Notes: a model not told the origin generated them from the sequence alone. A DNA stretch of 64,000 bases from Lysinibacillus pakistanensis (GCF_030123245.1 NZ_CP126101.1:3470501-3534500); one strand, 5' to 3'. Counted from the stretch's first letter, positions 36,248 to 45,796 are shown. Numbers and translations are program-made.

Positions 36248-36409
36248 ATGAATGTCAAAAAACAGTTGTCTGGTATCGCTCTCGGCTTTTTGTTTACAAC
36301 AATTCTTATCTATATCTTATTTGATTTTTTCTCTTGGTCAATTAGCCTCGGGTATTTATTAGGTATTTGTGTTTTTGCTATGCTATTACTTTTCTTGAAA
36401 AGGAAATAA
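36248..36409 (+). CDS. Small two-helix membrane protein, 53 aa
   Basis: 53 residues: basic start (MNVKKQ), hydrophobic helix at about 7-24 (SGIALGFLFTTILIYILF), a short loop, a second helix at about 34-50 and a LKRK tail. AGGAGAGAGAGG precedes the ATG. Convergent with the GNAT/YoaP gene that ends 9 bp away. Function unknown. Confidence 0.5.
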   Translation: MNVKKQLSGIALGFLFTTILIYILFDFFSWSISLGYLLGICVFAMLLLFLKRK

Positions 36410-36417
36410 ATGCTTAT

Positions 36418-37182
36418 TCATAATGTGTTTAAAAACTTTTCAAATTTGTTGACACTCATAATTTCATGTGTCACGAACTGCCCATTATAAAATAATCCAA
36501 AGGTTGTCCAAATAATAGGTGCATTCTGTGCTTCTTCTTTTGTGGTTAGCTGATAGGCATGAAAAGGGATACCTTTTTTTACAGTAGCATCCCTTAAATC
36601 ATTTATAACACCTACTGCAAAGGGACATTGAGCAGTATAGTATATGATAATACCATCTCCCTGAGATTTTAGATCGCTCGTATGAAATTTAAATGATGGC
36701 TCAACAGCTTCGTCGTTAAATTTATAGACAGCTAGCTCAAAATAAGGGGCTGCATGATCTATAATTTTAAATCCCAAATGCTCAAAAAAACGTTTATCAC
36801 TTAAAAAAGGAAGCTTTTTCTTTCCTACTATATGGACAATCCCATCCATTCCCTGTGCTTGTGCATCCTCTATACACTTTTCAAGTAATCGTCTAGCATG
36901 ATGCTGATTTTTATATTTCCCTGAAACCCATAGACAATTTATATACATATAATTGGGTGCCTCAATAGGAGCCCAGGCCTGATGAGCGGGTAAATATTCG
37001 ATAAAAACCTTTGCCCGCTCATTCAATCGATAAAAAACCAGCCCATCGTTTATGCGATTCATTAACCATTTTTTCTTTTCTTTTACTGCTTGCTCGTATT
37101 GCTTAGCGCCAAGTGCACAACATATATGCTCCTGTTCAATTTGATTGCTAGTCATTTGAAGATACTCCACTTTATAATTCAC
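36418..37182 (-). CDS. GNAT acetyltransferase with C-terminal YoaP domain
   Basis: 254 residues. The N-terminal GNAT fold includes NYMYINCLWVSGKYKNQHHA and ARRLLEKCIEDAQAQGMDGI, the acetyl-CoA-binding region in loose form. From about residue 160 a second domain has YYTAQCPFAVGVINDLRDAT, a thioredoxin-like segment with a lone Cys, typical of the YoaP-like domain (PF14268). B. subtilis YoaP has this architecture. GAGGTG precedes the ATG. The acetyl acceptor is unknown. Confidence 0.8.
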   Translation of the reverse strand: MNYKVEYLQMTSNQIEQEHICCALGAKQYEQAVKEKKKWLMNRINDGLVFYRLNERAKVFIEYLPAHQAWAPIEAPNYMYINCLWVSGKYKNQHHARRLLEKCIEDAQAQGMDGIVHIVGKKKLPFLSDKRFFEHLGFKIIDHAAPYFELAVYKFNDEAVEPSFKFHTSDLKSQGDGIIIYYTAQCPFAVGVINDLRDATVKKGIPFHAYQLTTKEEAQNAPIIWTTFGLFYNGQFVTHEIMSVNKFEKFLNTL

Positions 37183-37328
37183 CTCTGTCCTTTCTAAATT
37201 CCAAATCCCTGTTACCTATATTATACCAAATGGAAAATTCCCCATGTTATATTAACCAACTTCCGATGACATAGTTCAGGAAATTTGATACAGTTGTTAT
37301 ATTATTTTATTTAGAAAGGTTTATAACA

Positions 37329-37793
37329 ATGAATTATATACAATTTATGAGAAATTTTATTGGTCATGAAACATTAATAACAATAGGCTGTGGTGTCATT
37401 ATTGAAAAGGAACATCAAATTTTATTACAGCATCGACTAGACGTAGATAATTGGTGTATACCTGGTGGTTTAATGGAATTAGGTGAAACATTTCAACAAA
37501 CGGCCATTAGGGAAGTATTTGAGGAAACTGGTTTAGAGGTTTATAATTTAGAGCTATTTGGAATTTATTCTGGTAAAGATTGCTTTGTAGAGTATCCAAA
37601 TAAAGATAAAGCTTATAGTGTTCAAATTATTTTTAAAACATTGGATTTTAAGGGTGAATTATTACAAAAATCAGAGGAAAGCAGGGAACATAAATTTTTT
37701 GCTAGAAATAAGCTTCCTAATAAATTAAATCCTAGGCAAAAAAATTTTATAATGGATTGGGTAAAAAATGTGAAGTTACCTATTATCAATTAA
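37329..37793 (+). CDS. NUDIX hydrolase
   Basis: 154 residues with a perfect Nudix box: GGLMELGETFQQTAIREVFE then ETG, carrying the REVFEE metal-binding Glu set. The fold starts around residue 20 (TIGCGVIIEKEHQILLQHRL). Nudix enzymes hydrolyse nucleoside diphosphates linked to another group; the specific substrate is not clear. AAAGG precedes the ATG. Followed by two small membrane-protein genes on the same strand. Confidence 0.88.
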   Translation: MNYIQFMRNFIGHETLITIGCGVIIEKEHQILLQHRLDVDNWCIPGGLMELGETFQQTAIREVFEETGLEVYNLELFGIYSGKDCFVEYPNKDKAYSVQIIFKTLDFKGELLQKSEESREHKFFARNKLPNKLNPRQKNFIMDWVKNVKLPIIN

Positions 37794-37831
37794 TTAAATT
37801 TTTTCATTGAAAACATAGAGGTGTATATAAA

Positions 37832-38023
37832 ATGAGAAACATTATAACGGGTACCTTAAGTATTATTATTGGATTAGCGCTTGGCTATCTCTTTATTGGT
37901 AAAAATCAAGCTCCTTCCAATCAATCTACACTTATACTTATTTTTATAGTAGCTATTTTAGCCCTAATACCTATTTATTGTAAATTTTATATGGAGTGGA
38001 AGGACGAGAAGGAGAAATTTTGA
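37832..38023 (+). CDS. Small two-transmembrane protein, 63 aa
   Basis: 63 residues with hydrophobic segments at about 5-24 (ITGTLSIIIGLALGYLFIG) and 34-52 (LILIFIVAILALIPIY), and a charged tail (WKDEKEKF). GAGGTG precedes the ATG. 38 bp after the Nudix gene, so probably the same transcript. No family recognised. Confidence 0.55.
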   Translation: MRNIITGTLSIIIGLALGYLFIGKNQAPSNQSTLILIFIVAILALIPIYCKFYMEWKDEKEKF

Positions 38024-38064
38024 ACAAATGCTTTAAGATAAAAAACATGAAATTTGGTGGTAAA

Positions 38065-38346
38065 ATGATAATATCTAGCAAAGAGAAATTATTGTGGATT
38101 AGTATTTGCTTGACGATCTTTTCTATATTTTTGGTATCGTATCCATCTAATGAATTTGGAGGACCAATGCGTTGGGTCAGTTATAAGGGCCATGAAGAAA
38201 TACAATCTGCATGGTCATTCTTTACACCAACTTTTTTTACACAAACTCATTTTCATATGCTCCATTTTTTTATCAATGTCTTTCTATTCTATATGCTTTT
38301 AACCTATAGCAAAAAAATATTGCTTTATATCAAGTCAAAAAATTAG
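38065..38346 (+). CDS. Two-transmembrane hypothetical protein, 93 aa
   Basis: 93 residues from ATG 38065, with GGTGG just upstream; the in-frame extension to 37996 overlaps the previous gene and lacks a site. Helices at about 9-25 (WISICLTIFSIFLVSYP) and 67-88 (MLHFFINVFLFYMLLTY), with a polar middle (GGPMRWVSYKGHEEIQSAWS). Basic tail. Third gene of the Nudix group. Function unknown. Confidence 0.5.
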   Translation: MIISSKEKLLWISICLTIFSIFLVSYPSNEFGGPMRWVSYKGHEEIQSAWSFFTPTFFTQTHFHMLHFFINVFLFYMLLTYSKKILLYIKSKN

Positions 38347-38368
38347 AAATACAGGTCCTTTTCAAATA

Positions 38369-38430
38369 AAAAAATGGTTAGGATGCAGCAACCTTATTAA
38401 TACCAGTTTGCATACTCTAACCATTTTTTA
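38369..38430. terminator. Bidirectional terminator
   Basis: AAAAATGGTTAG and CTAACCATTTTT, extended by a second GATGCA/TGCATAC pairing. It ends the Nudix group transcript. Confidence 0.7.
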
Positions 38431-38668
38431 AGCTTCAAATTCGTTGTTAGTTAAGGGTCACTATAGAGTGTTCCACCAGACACCATTGCTTCATTTACTA
38501 GCATATTTTTACTTTCTTCTGATTTTCGGCATCATAAAATCGCTTGTGCAGAAGTTAAGATATGCGTAATGGCCTTTTAGTAAATTCTTTGAAACGTTCT
38601 ATCATTAGTAATACAAAGCTAGTTTATTGAATGAAAAGCCTTTTTTCCGTACCTCCAAAATTAAAAAA
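38431..38668. other. Non-coding gap
   Basis: No convincing frame, repeat or hairpin beyond the preceding terminator. Confidence 0.3.
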
Positions 38669-39325
38669 TCAAATTACTTTTTGAATTTGTTCGTTAATAT
38701 TTCCCTTACTTAGACCTCCATGGTAACAAATCACGGATTCTATATCGAAATCTAAGTATTTCTTTATAGAAAGCTGAGCTTCATGTAAATCCAGTACTGT
38801 CGGGATATGAATTCCTTCAATTACCCCATTGACACTGTACAATGAATCCCCGGCAATCAACGTTTTACTCTGTCGTAAATACAAGCTTATATGTCCAGAC
38901 GTATGACCTGGTGTATGAATAACACGAATTCCACCACAATATGGTAACTCTTGACCATCTTTTAAGGTTTCATTCACCTTGCCCTTTGGAGGGTTCTCAA
39001 GATGTCCATCTTTTATCAGAGGGATTTCTCCTTGGATATAAGGTTTATCCAGCTGATGAGCATATACTTTAATATGACTTCCCCCTTCTAGTAATAGCTC
39101 AGGAAGACTACCGATATGATCAATGTCCTGATGGGTCAAAATGATAGCTTTCAATTTATCAAACGGTACACCTATTTCTTCAATTGCCAACCGTATATCC
39201 TCCATTTGCCCAGGAAATCCAGTGTCTATTAAAACAGCCATTTCTTGATCCCATAAAAGAGTCGGATGAATAATAAAATCTTGATACTCTAGATGAAGCA
39301 TTTCTACACCCTTAGAAACTTCCAT
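38669..39325 (-). CDS. Metallo-beta-lactamase-fold hydrolase
   Basis: 218 residues. The zinc-binding signature is LTHQDIDHIGSL (HxxxDH), with additional ligands in IRVIHTPGHTSGHISLY, AGDSLYSVNG and the C-terminal CYHGG. This is the glyoxalase II-like branch of the MBL superfamily, with two metal ions in the active site. It lacks a signal peptide, so it acts in the cytoplasm. AAGGAG lies 10 nt before the ATG. Substrate cannot be assigned from sequence. Confidence 0.85.
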   Translation of the reverse strand: MEVSKGVEMLHLEYQDFIIHPTLLWDQEMAVLIDTGFPGQMEDIRLAIEEIGVPFDKLKAIILTHQDIDHIGSLPELLLEGGSHIKVYAHQLDKPYIQGEIPLIKDGHLENPPKGKVNETLKDGQELPYCGGIRVIHTPGHTSGHISLYLRQSKTLIAGDSLYSVNGVIEGIHIPTVLDLHEAQLSIKKYLDFDIESVICYHGGLSKGNINEQIQKVI

Positions 39326-39469
39326 ACATATGGTCTCCTTAATAATTTTATTTTGTAGTTTTTAAATGATTAATTACACTAGAATTCTCACAGCACTCTA
39401 AACTAACCTAAATATAATTTCTGTTTCACTTTGAAAAGTTCCTGCTTATCTTCATTTATTTCACTAATT

Positions 39470-39895
39470 TCAAGAGGCCGATTTCATCATTTTGAAAACT
39501 ACCAAATTAAATATTTTTAGAAGTATAAAATATAAAAGTGCTGCAAAAGTTCCAATCAAAAGAAAGATAAGAAGTCTATTCATATATGTAACAGCAGAAG
39601 TTAAAAAGTATACTAATCCTCCTATGATTGCTCCACTCACGCAATAAAGTACTGCTTGATTTAATTGTTTTTGAATTTTAGTGTCAATAAACCAAGAAAT
39701 AATAACTCCCAAAATCCCATAGATAACAAGTGAATATCCAATAAACATCAAGAATAATGTTTTAGTTGAATATCCGCTCGTTTCACTTATTTCCTCCTCC
39801 ATAGAGCCATAGCCAAAATAAAAACTTAAGAACCAAGATAAAATTATTGCGGAAATAACAGAAATTGTTATTCTTTGAAATAATGAATGTGACAT
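39470..39895 (-). CDS. Four-transmembrane hypothetical protein, 141 aa
   Basis: 141 residues with four hydrophobic segments at about 8-27, 46-68, 80-100 and 108-132, and a short acidic outer loop (SMEEEISETSGYS). GGAGG precedes the ATG. No motif recognised. Stands alone between the MBL-fold gene and a non-coding region. Confidence 0.6.
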   Translation of the reverse strand: MSHSLFQRITISVISAIILSWFLSFYFGYGSMEEEISETSGYSTKTLFLMFIGYSLVIYGILGVIISWFIDTKIQKQLNQAVLYCVSGAIIGGLVYFLTSAVTYMNRLLIFLLIGTFAALLYFILLKIFNLVVFKMMKSAS

Positions 39896-40346
39896 TGATA
39901 TTCCTCCATAAAATTAGTGACTCTTTTTAGGAGTACCATTACTACTTCCTACATTTTAGCTAAATTGAATTAAATTATTTTCTAGCATAAAAGGTAAAAG
40001 AAGAAAAACCTCCTATCACTAATTGCTTTTTCCGTGTCCATACATTTATGTATATAAGTCCATTAATGTCATAAAACAAAAAGAACATCACCTAATCATT
40101 TAAGTGATGTTCCACATCCTACCCCTTTGTGCAGAAGGGATAAGATGCATCAAAAACAGTATACCAATTTAGAAATATTAATTGTATCCAACAAATGGAT
40201 TAAAAAGAAATATAATTATATTGTATTGAATAATATACTTTTTCAACCAAAAGTAACCATTCGCTAATAATATCAAATCCAGGTAAACAACCTTTAAAAA
40301 ATTTATTTAAAGGCATATTCAGTATTCAATTGTTATTGTTGTAACA
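39896..40346. other. Intergenic region with a terminator
   Basis: Contains the hairpin at 40078-40113; otherwise AT-rich DNA with no plausible gene. Confidence 0.35.
40078..40113 (-). terminator. Intrinsic terminator
   Basis: GGAACATCACTT and AGGTGATGTTC pair on the minus strand and are followed by a U run; it would end transcripts coming from 40574. Confidence 0.7.
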
Positions 40347-40574
40347 CTATTTGTCGGGTAAAGGTTTTTCTGGTCGTTTAGAGCAGTATTTGCATTCTGG
40401 GTCACTACACTTTGATTCTATCCAACTATTACACTTCGGACAGAAATAAGTATCAAAATCGTCGTAATAAACTAGATTGAACTTACAATTAGAGCAAAAG
40501 TTATCTTGTTCAACTTGGCCTTCAAATACAAAGTTATCAATTTCTACTTTGTAGCCATCTTCTTTTATTTTCAT
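40347..40574 (-). CDS. Small zinc-ribbon protein, 75 aa
   Basis: 75 residues. Two CxxC pairs (CSNC near residue 27 and CPKC near 45) form a zinc ribbon. A further CSDPECKYC cluster follows. The first 20 residues are beta-like (YKVEIDNFVFEGQVEQ). GGAGG precedes the ATG. Probably nucleic-acid or protein binding; not identified. Confidence 0.55.
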   Translation of the reverse strand: MKIKEDGYKVEIDNFVFEGQVEQDNFCSNCKFNLVYYDDFDTYFCPKCNSWIESKCSDPECKYCSKRPEKPLPDK

Positions 40575-40698
40575 AAATGACCTCCACTATTTAAAATGAA
40601 TAAAACATCTCCACAATTTCACAAAACAAACCACATAATTCTTCATGAGTATGTATATAGGTACATGAAATAATAAAGCTTTGAATCGCCTCTAAATT

Positions 40699-41406
40699 TT
40701 AATTTGATGTTTGAATAGATGTTAATATGCCATTTTCAAAGTATAAATAATTATAATTATCATATACCCATTGTTCACTTGTCCCATATGCATTAACAGT
40801 TTTGTTAATATTGCTTGGCGCACCCCAGCTACTTAACAAAACATCATCTTTCGTCATACCTATTGTTACGCCGCGTGAAGCTTTTTCTTGAAGTAATCTC
40901 TCTCTTTCATTACTTTCTCTTCTTTCAATTTTTTGATTTTCACGTTCATTTTCTAGTTGTTCCATGTCCTCTTTATGTTCTTCAATTTCTTTACCAAATT
41001 TACTTTCAATAAATGCTACAGTTTCCTTGTTAAGATTTTTAAAATGTAATTCATCGTAATCTCTACTCGGAAATTCGGAGGCATTATCAAAGATCTTTTT
41101 AACTGATTTATTATATAGTTCAATAATTTCCTTTGTAGGTTTTAAATTATTCATATTAGATAAAAAAACATTTCGATAGTGTAATACGACCGTATCATAC
41201 TTTTTGTTATTATAATGAGTTATAAATTGCTGTTCTGTATTTTTAAGTTTCTCCAATTCTTCATCACTGTAATCTAATATCTCTTCTACTTCGGGACTTG
41301 TTTCAGAAACTTCATCTTTATTTAATTTTTTATTTTCTAAAATAAAATACAATGCCACTCCTATTAATATAATCAACAAAACACTTCCAATTAATGCTTT
41401 TTTCAT
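40699..41406 (-). CDS. Membrane-anchored protein with SmpA/OmlA-like C-terminal domain
   Basis: 235 residues. N-terminal membrane anchor at about 4-24 (ALIGSVLLIILIGVALYFIL) without a lipobox Cys, then a charged helical segment with a coiled coil (EIEEHKEDMEQLENERENQK) to about 175. A small C-terminal beta domain follows: GVTIGMTKDDVLLSSWGAPS, then SEQWVYDNYNYLYFENGILT. The latter has the GMTxxdV...WG.P pattern of the BamE/SmpA-like and DUF2845 domains. AGGAG precedes the ATG. Extracytoplasmic; function unknown. Confidence 0.65.
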   Translation of the reverse strand: MKKALIGSVLLIILIGVALYFILENKKLNKDEVSETSPEVEEILDYSDEELEKLKNTEQQFITHYNNKKYDTVVLHYRNVFLSNMNNLKPTKEIIELYNKSVKKIFDNASEFPSRDYDELHFKNLNKETVAFIESKFGKEIEEHKEDMEQLENERENQKIERRESNERERLLQEKASRGVTIGMTKDDVLLSSWGAPSNINKTVNAYGTSEQWVYDNYNYLYFENGILTSIQTSN

Positions 41407-41608
41407 ACTTTACACTCCTACTATTTATGTTTTAATTCCCATTTATAATACATATTACTAAATATTGTAGAGGTGTGTATATTTTTTTATCTATTCCTCG
41501 ATTGCCAAATTTTATTTCACTATAACTACTGATACATTTAGTGACAAAATAAGATTTCCATCGTGGCGTGAACTTTTTTGCCCATCACAGATAAAGATTA
41601 AAATGTAT

Positions 41609-41697
41609 CCGCATTCATCTCACCACCTGTAGAGGTGGGAGTCTTCTGTATCTGCCGCTGTGCTTTCGATACAAAAATTTTCTGAACGAAGATAAAA
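41609..41697 (+). repeat. Dispersed hairpin repeat, 3' part copy
   Basis: GCATTCATCTCACCACCTGT, the ACCTGTAGAGGTGGGAGTCT hairpin, TCTGTATCTGCCGCTGTGCT and TTTCGATACAAAAATTT match the right-hand third of the 9669-9996 element. Confidence 0.65.
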
Positions 41698-42218
41698 TAA
41701 AAAAGCCTAGGCTCAAAATTAATTGATTACCAGAGCTTTGCTGTAATGCTTATTCATTTACAAGTAACAGACCCAGAAAGTGACAAAAAACCTCTTTCTA
41801 CTATAAGAAAGCCAGCACATTTTAGATCCATATACCTATTAATATAACTTATCTGGAAATTTCTGCTTTTTGATATTCTAGTCTCATTTTTTAATGACAA
41901 TTCCTCTAATCGTTAAGGTATTTTTGTCCTATCATTACTATTACTTACTATTAATGCTAATTTAGTCCACTTATTCATCCATTATATATGTATTTGAGTA
42001 ATTTTGTTTTCTGATTAATAAATACAAATAGATTTAGGGAACCATCAGAAGAATAAGTTTTGTAAAGAAACCAGCTCGGCTAACATAATAGCTTTGCTGG
42101 TCATTCATCTTTTATTTAGATATTGTAATTTCATTGCACAAAAATAATGGATTAGTAGCTTTAAATGTGATCTCTGCAAAAATATCTATGACTATTCAAT
42201 TGATGTCTTTATAATGCA

Positions 42219-42289
42219 ATCAATTTCACCTTGGCGTAATTGTAGTTGCCGCTATGCTTTCGATCCAAAAAACATTTGCTGAATGAAGA
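42219..42289 (+). repeat. Dispersed hairpin repeat, short copy
   Basis: ATCAATTTCACCTTGGCGTA joined to TTGCCGCTATGCTTTCGAT and AACATTTGCTGAATGAAG; same internal deletion form as the copy at 30398-30472. Confidence 0.65.
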
Positions 42290-42430
42290 AAACTATTCCC
42301 GAACACAGAAATACTATTTAAATAAAATAAACACAAAATTTAACTATCTCATATAATACATTATACGTAAGTTTTATTTACATATTTTAATGAAAGTAAA
42401 ACTAAGTGTTTTATCTTATCAAACTACTGT

Positions 42431-42940
42431 TTATGACATTCTACCCGGCATTGGCATTCCGCCCGGCATTGGCATTCCGCCCGGCATTGGCATTCCGCCT
42501 GGCATTGGCATTCCACCTGGCATTGGCATTCCGCCTGGCATTGGCATTCCACCTGGCATTGGCATTCCACCTGGCATTGGCATTCCACCTGGCATTGGCA
42601 TTCCGCCTGGCATTGGCATTCCGCCTGGCATTGGCATTCCACCTGGCATTGGCATTCCACCTGGCATTGGCATTCTACCTGGCATCGGCATTCCACCTGG
42701 CATTGGCATTCCGCCTGGCATTGGCATTCCGCCTGGCATTGGCATTCCACCTGGCATTGGCATTCCACCTGGCATTGGCATTCCGCCTGGCATTGGCATT
42801 CCACCTGGCATTGGCATTCCACCTGGCATTGGCATTCCGCCCGGCATTGGCATTCCACCTGGCATTGGCATTCCGCCCGGCATTGGCATTCCACCTGGCA
42901 TTGGCATTCCACCTGGCATTGGCATTCCACCTGGCATCAT
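42431..42940 (-). CDS. Met-Pro-Gly minisatellite protein, 169 aa
   Basis: 169 residues built from about 27 hexapeptide repeats of MPMPGG type, starting MMPGG and ending PGRMS. The DNA is an 18-bp tandem repeat, so several frames on both strands are open. This one is chosen because a near-perfect GGAGGTGA site precedes the ATG and it has a natural stop. Most base differences between units fall at third positions. Pro/Gly/Met low-complexity proteins of this kind are typical of spore coat or exosporium, an inference. Its start overlaps the stop of a 27-codon frame by ATGA. Confidence 0.65.
   Translation of the reverse strand: MMPGGMPMPGGMPMPGGMPMPGGMPMPGGMPMPGGMPMPGGMPMPGGMPMPGGMPMPGGMPMPGGMPMPGGMPMPGGMPMPGGMPMPGRMPMPGGMPMPGGMPMPGGMPMPGGMPMPGGMPMPGGMPMPGGMPMPGGMPMPGGMPMPGGMPMPGGMPMPGGMPMPGRMS
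42441..42930. repeat. 18-bp tandem repeat (minisatellite)
   Basis: About 27 units of GGCATTGGCATTCCRCCY with scattered synonymous changes. Copy number is probably variable. Confidence 0.95.
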
Positions 42941-43020
42941 TGGAAATCACCTCCATCAGGTGCTAGAATAAAAGAATGTTGAGTGTAAAAAGCCCAATTC
43001 GAATAATAGTCAAAGCTCAT
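42937..43020 (-). CDS. 27-aa leader frame coupled to the minisatellite gene
   Basis: Starts ATG 43020 with GGGAG 9 nt upstream and reads [20 protein letters not shown] then PDGGDFQ to a TGA that overlaps the next ATG. The Tyr/Phe/Asn-rich composition is like the N-terminus of spore coat proteins. It may be a coupled leader peptide, or the true N-terminus of the minisatellite protein separated by a one-base deletion. Confidence 0.5.
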   Translation of the reverse strand: MSFDYYSNWAFYTQHSFILAPDGGDFQ

Positions 43021-43550
43021 TGTATCATTCTCCCTTTTTCTTTATTATGGAATAAAATCAAATTGTTTTTATTCTGCAATCAGTTTCATTATATTAGTCA
43101 TACTATATAAAGCATGGGCTTTAATCTCGCATAAGTAAAACCCCCACAATTTATTCAGCTAAGATATATGACTATACCGTTATGCAAATCAATTTTTCTA
43201 CTAACAATCGAGCTTCTCCATAATTATTACGATCGTGACCTACACATTTTAATTCTAGATTTTTTGATAAAATTCCCATTTTTAATTTCTTCTAATATCA
43301 TAGTGATTATAAAATGAACGCCTTTATCAGTTTGATCACATTATTTACTGTAAATTTATTAATATTTTTTAACTCTATTGGTTTTAAGAAAGCTTCCCTA
43401 ATTATTTGCTTTATCATTGAACGCTCATTGTCATAGGTATTTGTCATAATGAACTTATTTATGACACTATTGATTTCAATAATAAATGAATATAATAAAT
43501 CAACTTACATAACTCAATGTAGTGTTGAAATAAAAAGGAGTATAAAAATC
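43021..43550. other. Intergenic region
   Basis: No convincing gene. A minus-strand CATAATAAA close to 43050 is a weak SigE/SigK-type -10 match for the minisatellite gene. The rest is AT-rich and featureless. Confidence 0.3.
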
Positions 43551-44555
43551 ATGAAAAAATTTTTAAAAATATTCAAGTGGATGGTCATTATCATGACAGC
43601 AAGCATAGTATTGTTTATTACCGTTAACCATTTTAATCCGGCCCCACTTTTAAAAGTTACAGGAGGTTTTCTAGGAGCTGAATACAGTTACGATGAGCGT
43701 GTTGAACAAACAGAAGAGGTATTAAGTGACAATACAAAAATATATAGAAATGTTGCCTATGCAAGTAATTCCCCTAATAATTATTTGGATATTTTTGTAC
43801 CAGAAGGAGATACAACAACTACAAGACCAGTGCTTTTTAATATACATGGTGGCGGATATGCTTGGGGGGATAAAGTAGATAATGAAGAATTTGTTCAACA
43901 CTTTGTTGATGAGGGTTACATTGTAGTCTCAATGAATTATGCTTTATCTCCTGATTATTTATATCCTGTTCCTATTATTCAAGCAACAGAAGCACTAGGG
44001 TATGTTGCTGAAAATGCAAAAAAATATGGTATCGATAATAATAACTTTGTGATCTCTGGTGAATCAGCTGGTGGACAATTAGCAGGCCAATTAACAATTA
44101 TTCAAACTAATAATGAATATGCAGAAAAATATGGATTTAAGGTAACAAAGGATATTACAATAAAAGGAGTTATTTTAAATTGTGCCTTAATAGATATAAA
44201 ACGTGTCGATAATACAGGTTTTGCATTTACAAACTGGCTTTTCGACGGTATGATTAGAGCTTATTTTGATTCAAATGAATTTGAAAGTACATCCGAGGTA
44301 GCTGAAGCAAATGTTATTGAAAATGTAAATGTGGATTTTCCAAGTACTTATTTAACTGAGGGAACATTTGCAACCTTCACTGATCAAGCATTAGATTTCG
44401 AAGAAAAGTTATCATCTTTAGGAATAGATGTTACATTATATATCACTCCTGAAGAATCGAATCTAGCACATAGTTATAATGGTGATTTTTCAACAGAGGA
44501 AGCACGATACAATATAGCTCAAGAGTTAGATTTTATGAAGAAGGTTACTCAGTAA
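43551..44555 (+). CDS. Alpha/beta hydrolase (esterase/lipase, BD-FAE-like)
   Basis: 334 residues from ATG 43551, 10 nt after AAGGAG; a longer in-frame extension has no site. Membrane anchor or signal at about 8-27 (FKWMVIIMTASIVLFITVN). Oxyanion-hole motif NIHGGGYAWG, nucleophile elbow GESAGG with catalytic Ser, and a C-terminal LAHSYNG His. This is the hormone-sensitive lipase-like/carboxylesterase group. Extracytoplasmic, membrane-anchored. Terminator follows at 44700. Confidence 0.85.
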   Translation: MKKFLKIFKWMVIIMTASIVLFITVNHFNPAPLLKVTGGFLGAEYSYDERVEQTEEVLSDNTKIYRNVAYASNSPNNYLDIFVPEGDTTTTRPVLFNIHGGGYAWGDKVDNEEFVQHFVDEGYIVVSMNYALSPDYLYPVPIIQATEALGYVAENAKKYGIDNNNFVISGESAGGQLAGQLTIIQTNNEYAEKYGFKVTKDITIKGVILNCALIDIKRVDNTGFAFTNWLFDGMIRAYFDSNEFESTSEVAEANVIENVNVDFPSTYLTEGTFATFTDQALDFEEKLSSLGIDVTLYITPEESNLAHSYNGDFSTEEARYNIAQELDFMKKVTQ

Positions 44556-44699
44556 TGAAAAAATTCCAACCATACAGATTTAGTGGAACATTTTGTAAGA
44601 AATAATATTGTTTATTCAAAGTAAAATAAAATTTCATCATGAATTACTAATGGAAGTAATTATACATAGATTATTACTCACATTATAAGATTCCCTTTT

Positions 44700-44730
44700 A
44701 GCCATCCCTCTGAAAAGTGATGGCTTTTTA
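44700..44730 (+). terminator. Terminator of the esterase gene
   Basis: AGCCATC pairs with GATGGCT around a CCTCTGAAAAGT loop, followed by a T run. Confidence 0.75.
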
Positions 44731-44824
44731 ATTAAAATCAATTGATTTACCAAGCTTTAAGAATCTAATACTTGGTCAAAGTACGCTATCAACTTATCTA
44801 ATCAGAAATAATAGCCGATTAACA

Positions 44825-45490
44825 CTAATAAAGAAGATTTTTGTTCTCTTCATTTTTTTTATTTATTTGTTTAACTTTCCAATAAGTGTTTGGTCCATTA
44901 CATTTTAAAGTGGCGTTTTTTGGTACTTGGGTAATTAGAAAAAGATTAAGTAGATCGAGTGATGATCCTAATGAGTTGAGTATGATAAAAATTTTTAATG
45001 TGGTTGTTAATAGCCCAAATACGCTTAAAATTAGTGGTAAAATCATTGAAATAATAACAAAAGGAGCAATTGAAATGATGATAAATCTTGACTTTGAAAT
45101 CTCTTCTTCTGTTAGCACAAATGCCCCAAACCAGGTAAACCCTATATATGTTTTATTGGATTTAACAAAATTCGGAATGAAAATTAAATGAATTAATTCG
45201 TGAATTACTAACAGTAATACTAACAAAAAAATACTACTTAAATTAATAGTAATCGATATTTTATCAGGTTTTATTCCAAAATCGCTCAAAGAAATAGTGT
45301 TAAAGATTTTTATTATCCCAATAGAAATGAATGTAGAAACTATCATTAAGGGAGTAGATAACAAAATTGCACTTAATACATTCCTAGGCTCTTTCATTAA
45401 ATTCCAATTGTCTCCCAACAATTCTACATGTACATTTGGATTACTTTTAGGCAATTTGTTTATTATTTTCACCATATCAACCCCATTCAT
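44825..45490 (-). CDS. DUF3267 putative membrane zinc metalloprotease
   Basis: 221 residues, four to five membrane helices. The motif HELIH (LVIHELIHLIFIPNFVKSNK) is an HExxH zinc-binding signature within a hydrophobic helix. Together with the size and later FIIISIAPFVIISMILPLIL helix, it matches the DUF3267 group of putative intramembrane zincins. The start could be 45490 or the ATG five codons later with GGGGTTG. Substrate unknown. Confidence 0.75.
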   Translation of the reverse strand: MNGVDMVKIINKLPKSNPNVHVELLGDNWNLMKEPRNVLSAILLSTPLMIVSTFISIGIIKIFNTISLSDFGIKPDKISITINLSSIFLLVLLLVIHELIHLIFIPNFVKSNKTYIGFTWFGAFVLTEEEISKSRFIIISIAPFVIISMILPLILSVFGLLTTTLKIFIILNSLGSSLDLLNLFLITQVPKNATLKCNGPNTYWKVKQINKKNEENKNLLY

Positions 45491-45796
45491 ATTTCTTTAT
45501 ATTAAAGCTTTCAAAACTCCAAAATAATACCATTTTTTTAGTATGAATGTCCAATGCTCTTGCCATATGCTGCTTGGATAGTTTAATAATACCACGAATC
45601 AAATTCATTTGGATGTTTATTTCCATTTTTAATAGCAATCAGGGGCTGTCAAGTTATGTTAACCAGTTAAAAAGATACTGGATTTCTAAATAAGCTGTTA
45701 AGCTAAATTTATATTTAAAATTGACACAAAAATCTCCATATGTAAATGATATACTAAATTTGTAAGTACAATTATAACTTGAAAGAGGGATTTTAT

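Larger units (their letters stand above)
41407..42430. other. Repeat-rich non-coding kilobase
   Basis: No gene of more than 50 codons is credible here. It holds two copies of the dispersed hairpin repeat (41609-41697 and 42219-42289) and a short motif (AAAATTAATTGATTACCAGA, 41717) whose relatives occur near 44736 and 51648. Confidence 0.5.

Noticed and set aside
42441..42930. CRISPR array
   Set aside because: Units are 18 bp with no unique spacers and no cas genes; it is a coding minisatellite.
42390..42971. Plus-strand and alternative minus-strand frames across the 18-bp repeat, including a GIPPGI repeat protein
   Set aside because: They exist only because the repeat unit is a multiple of three. 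They lack a ribosome binding site, whereas the MPMPGG frame has a near-perfect one.
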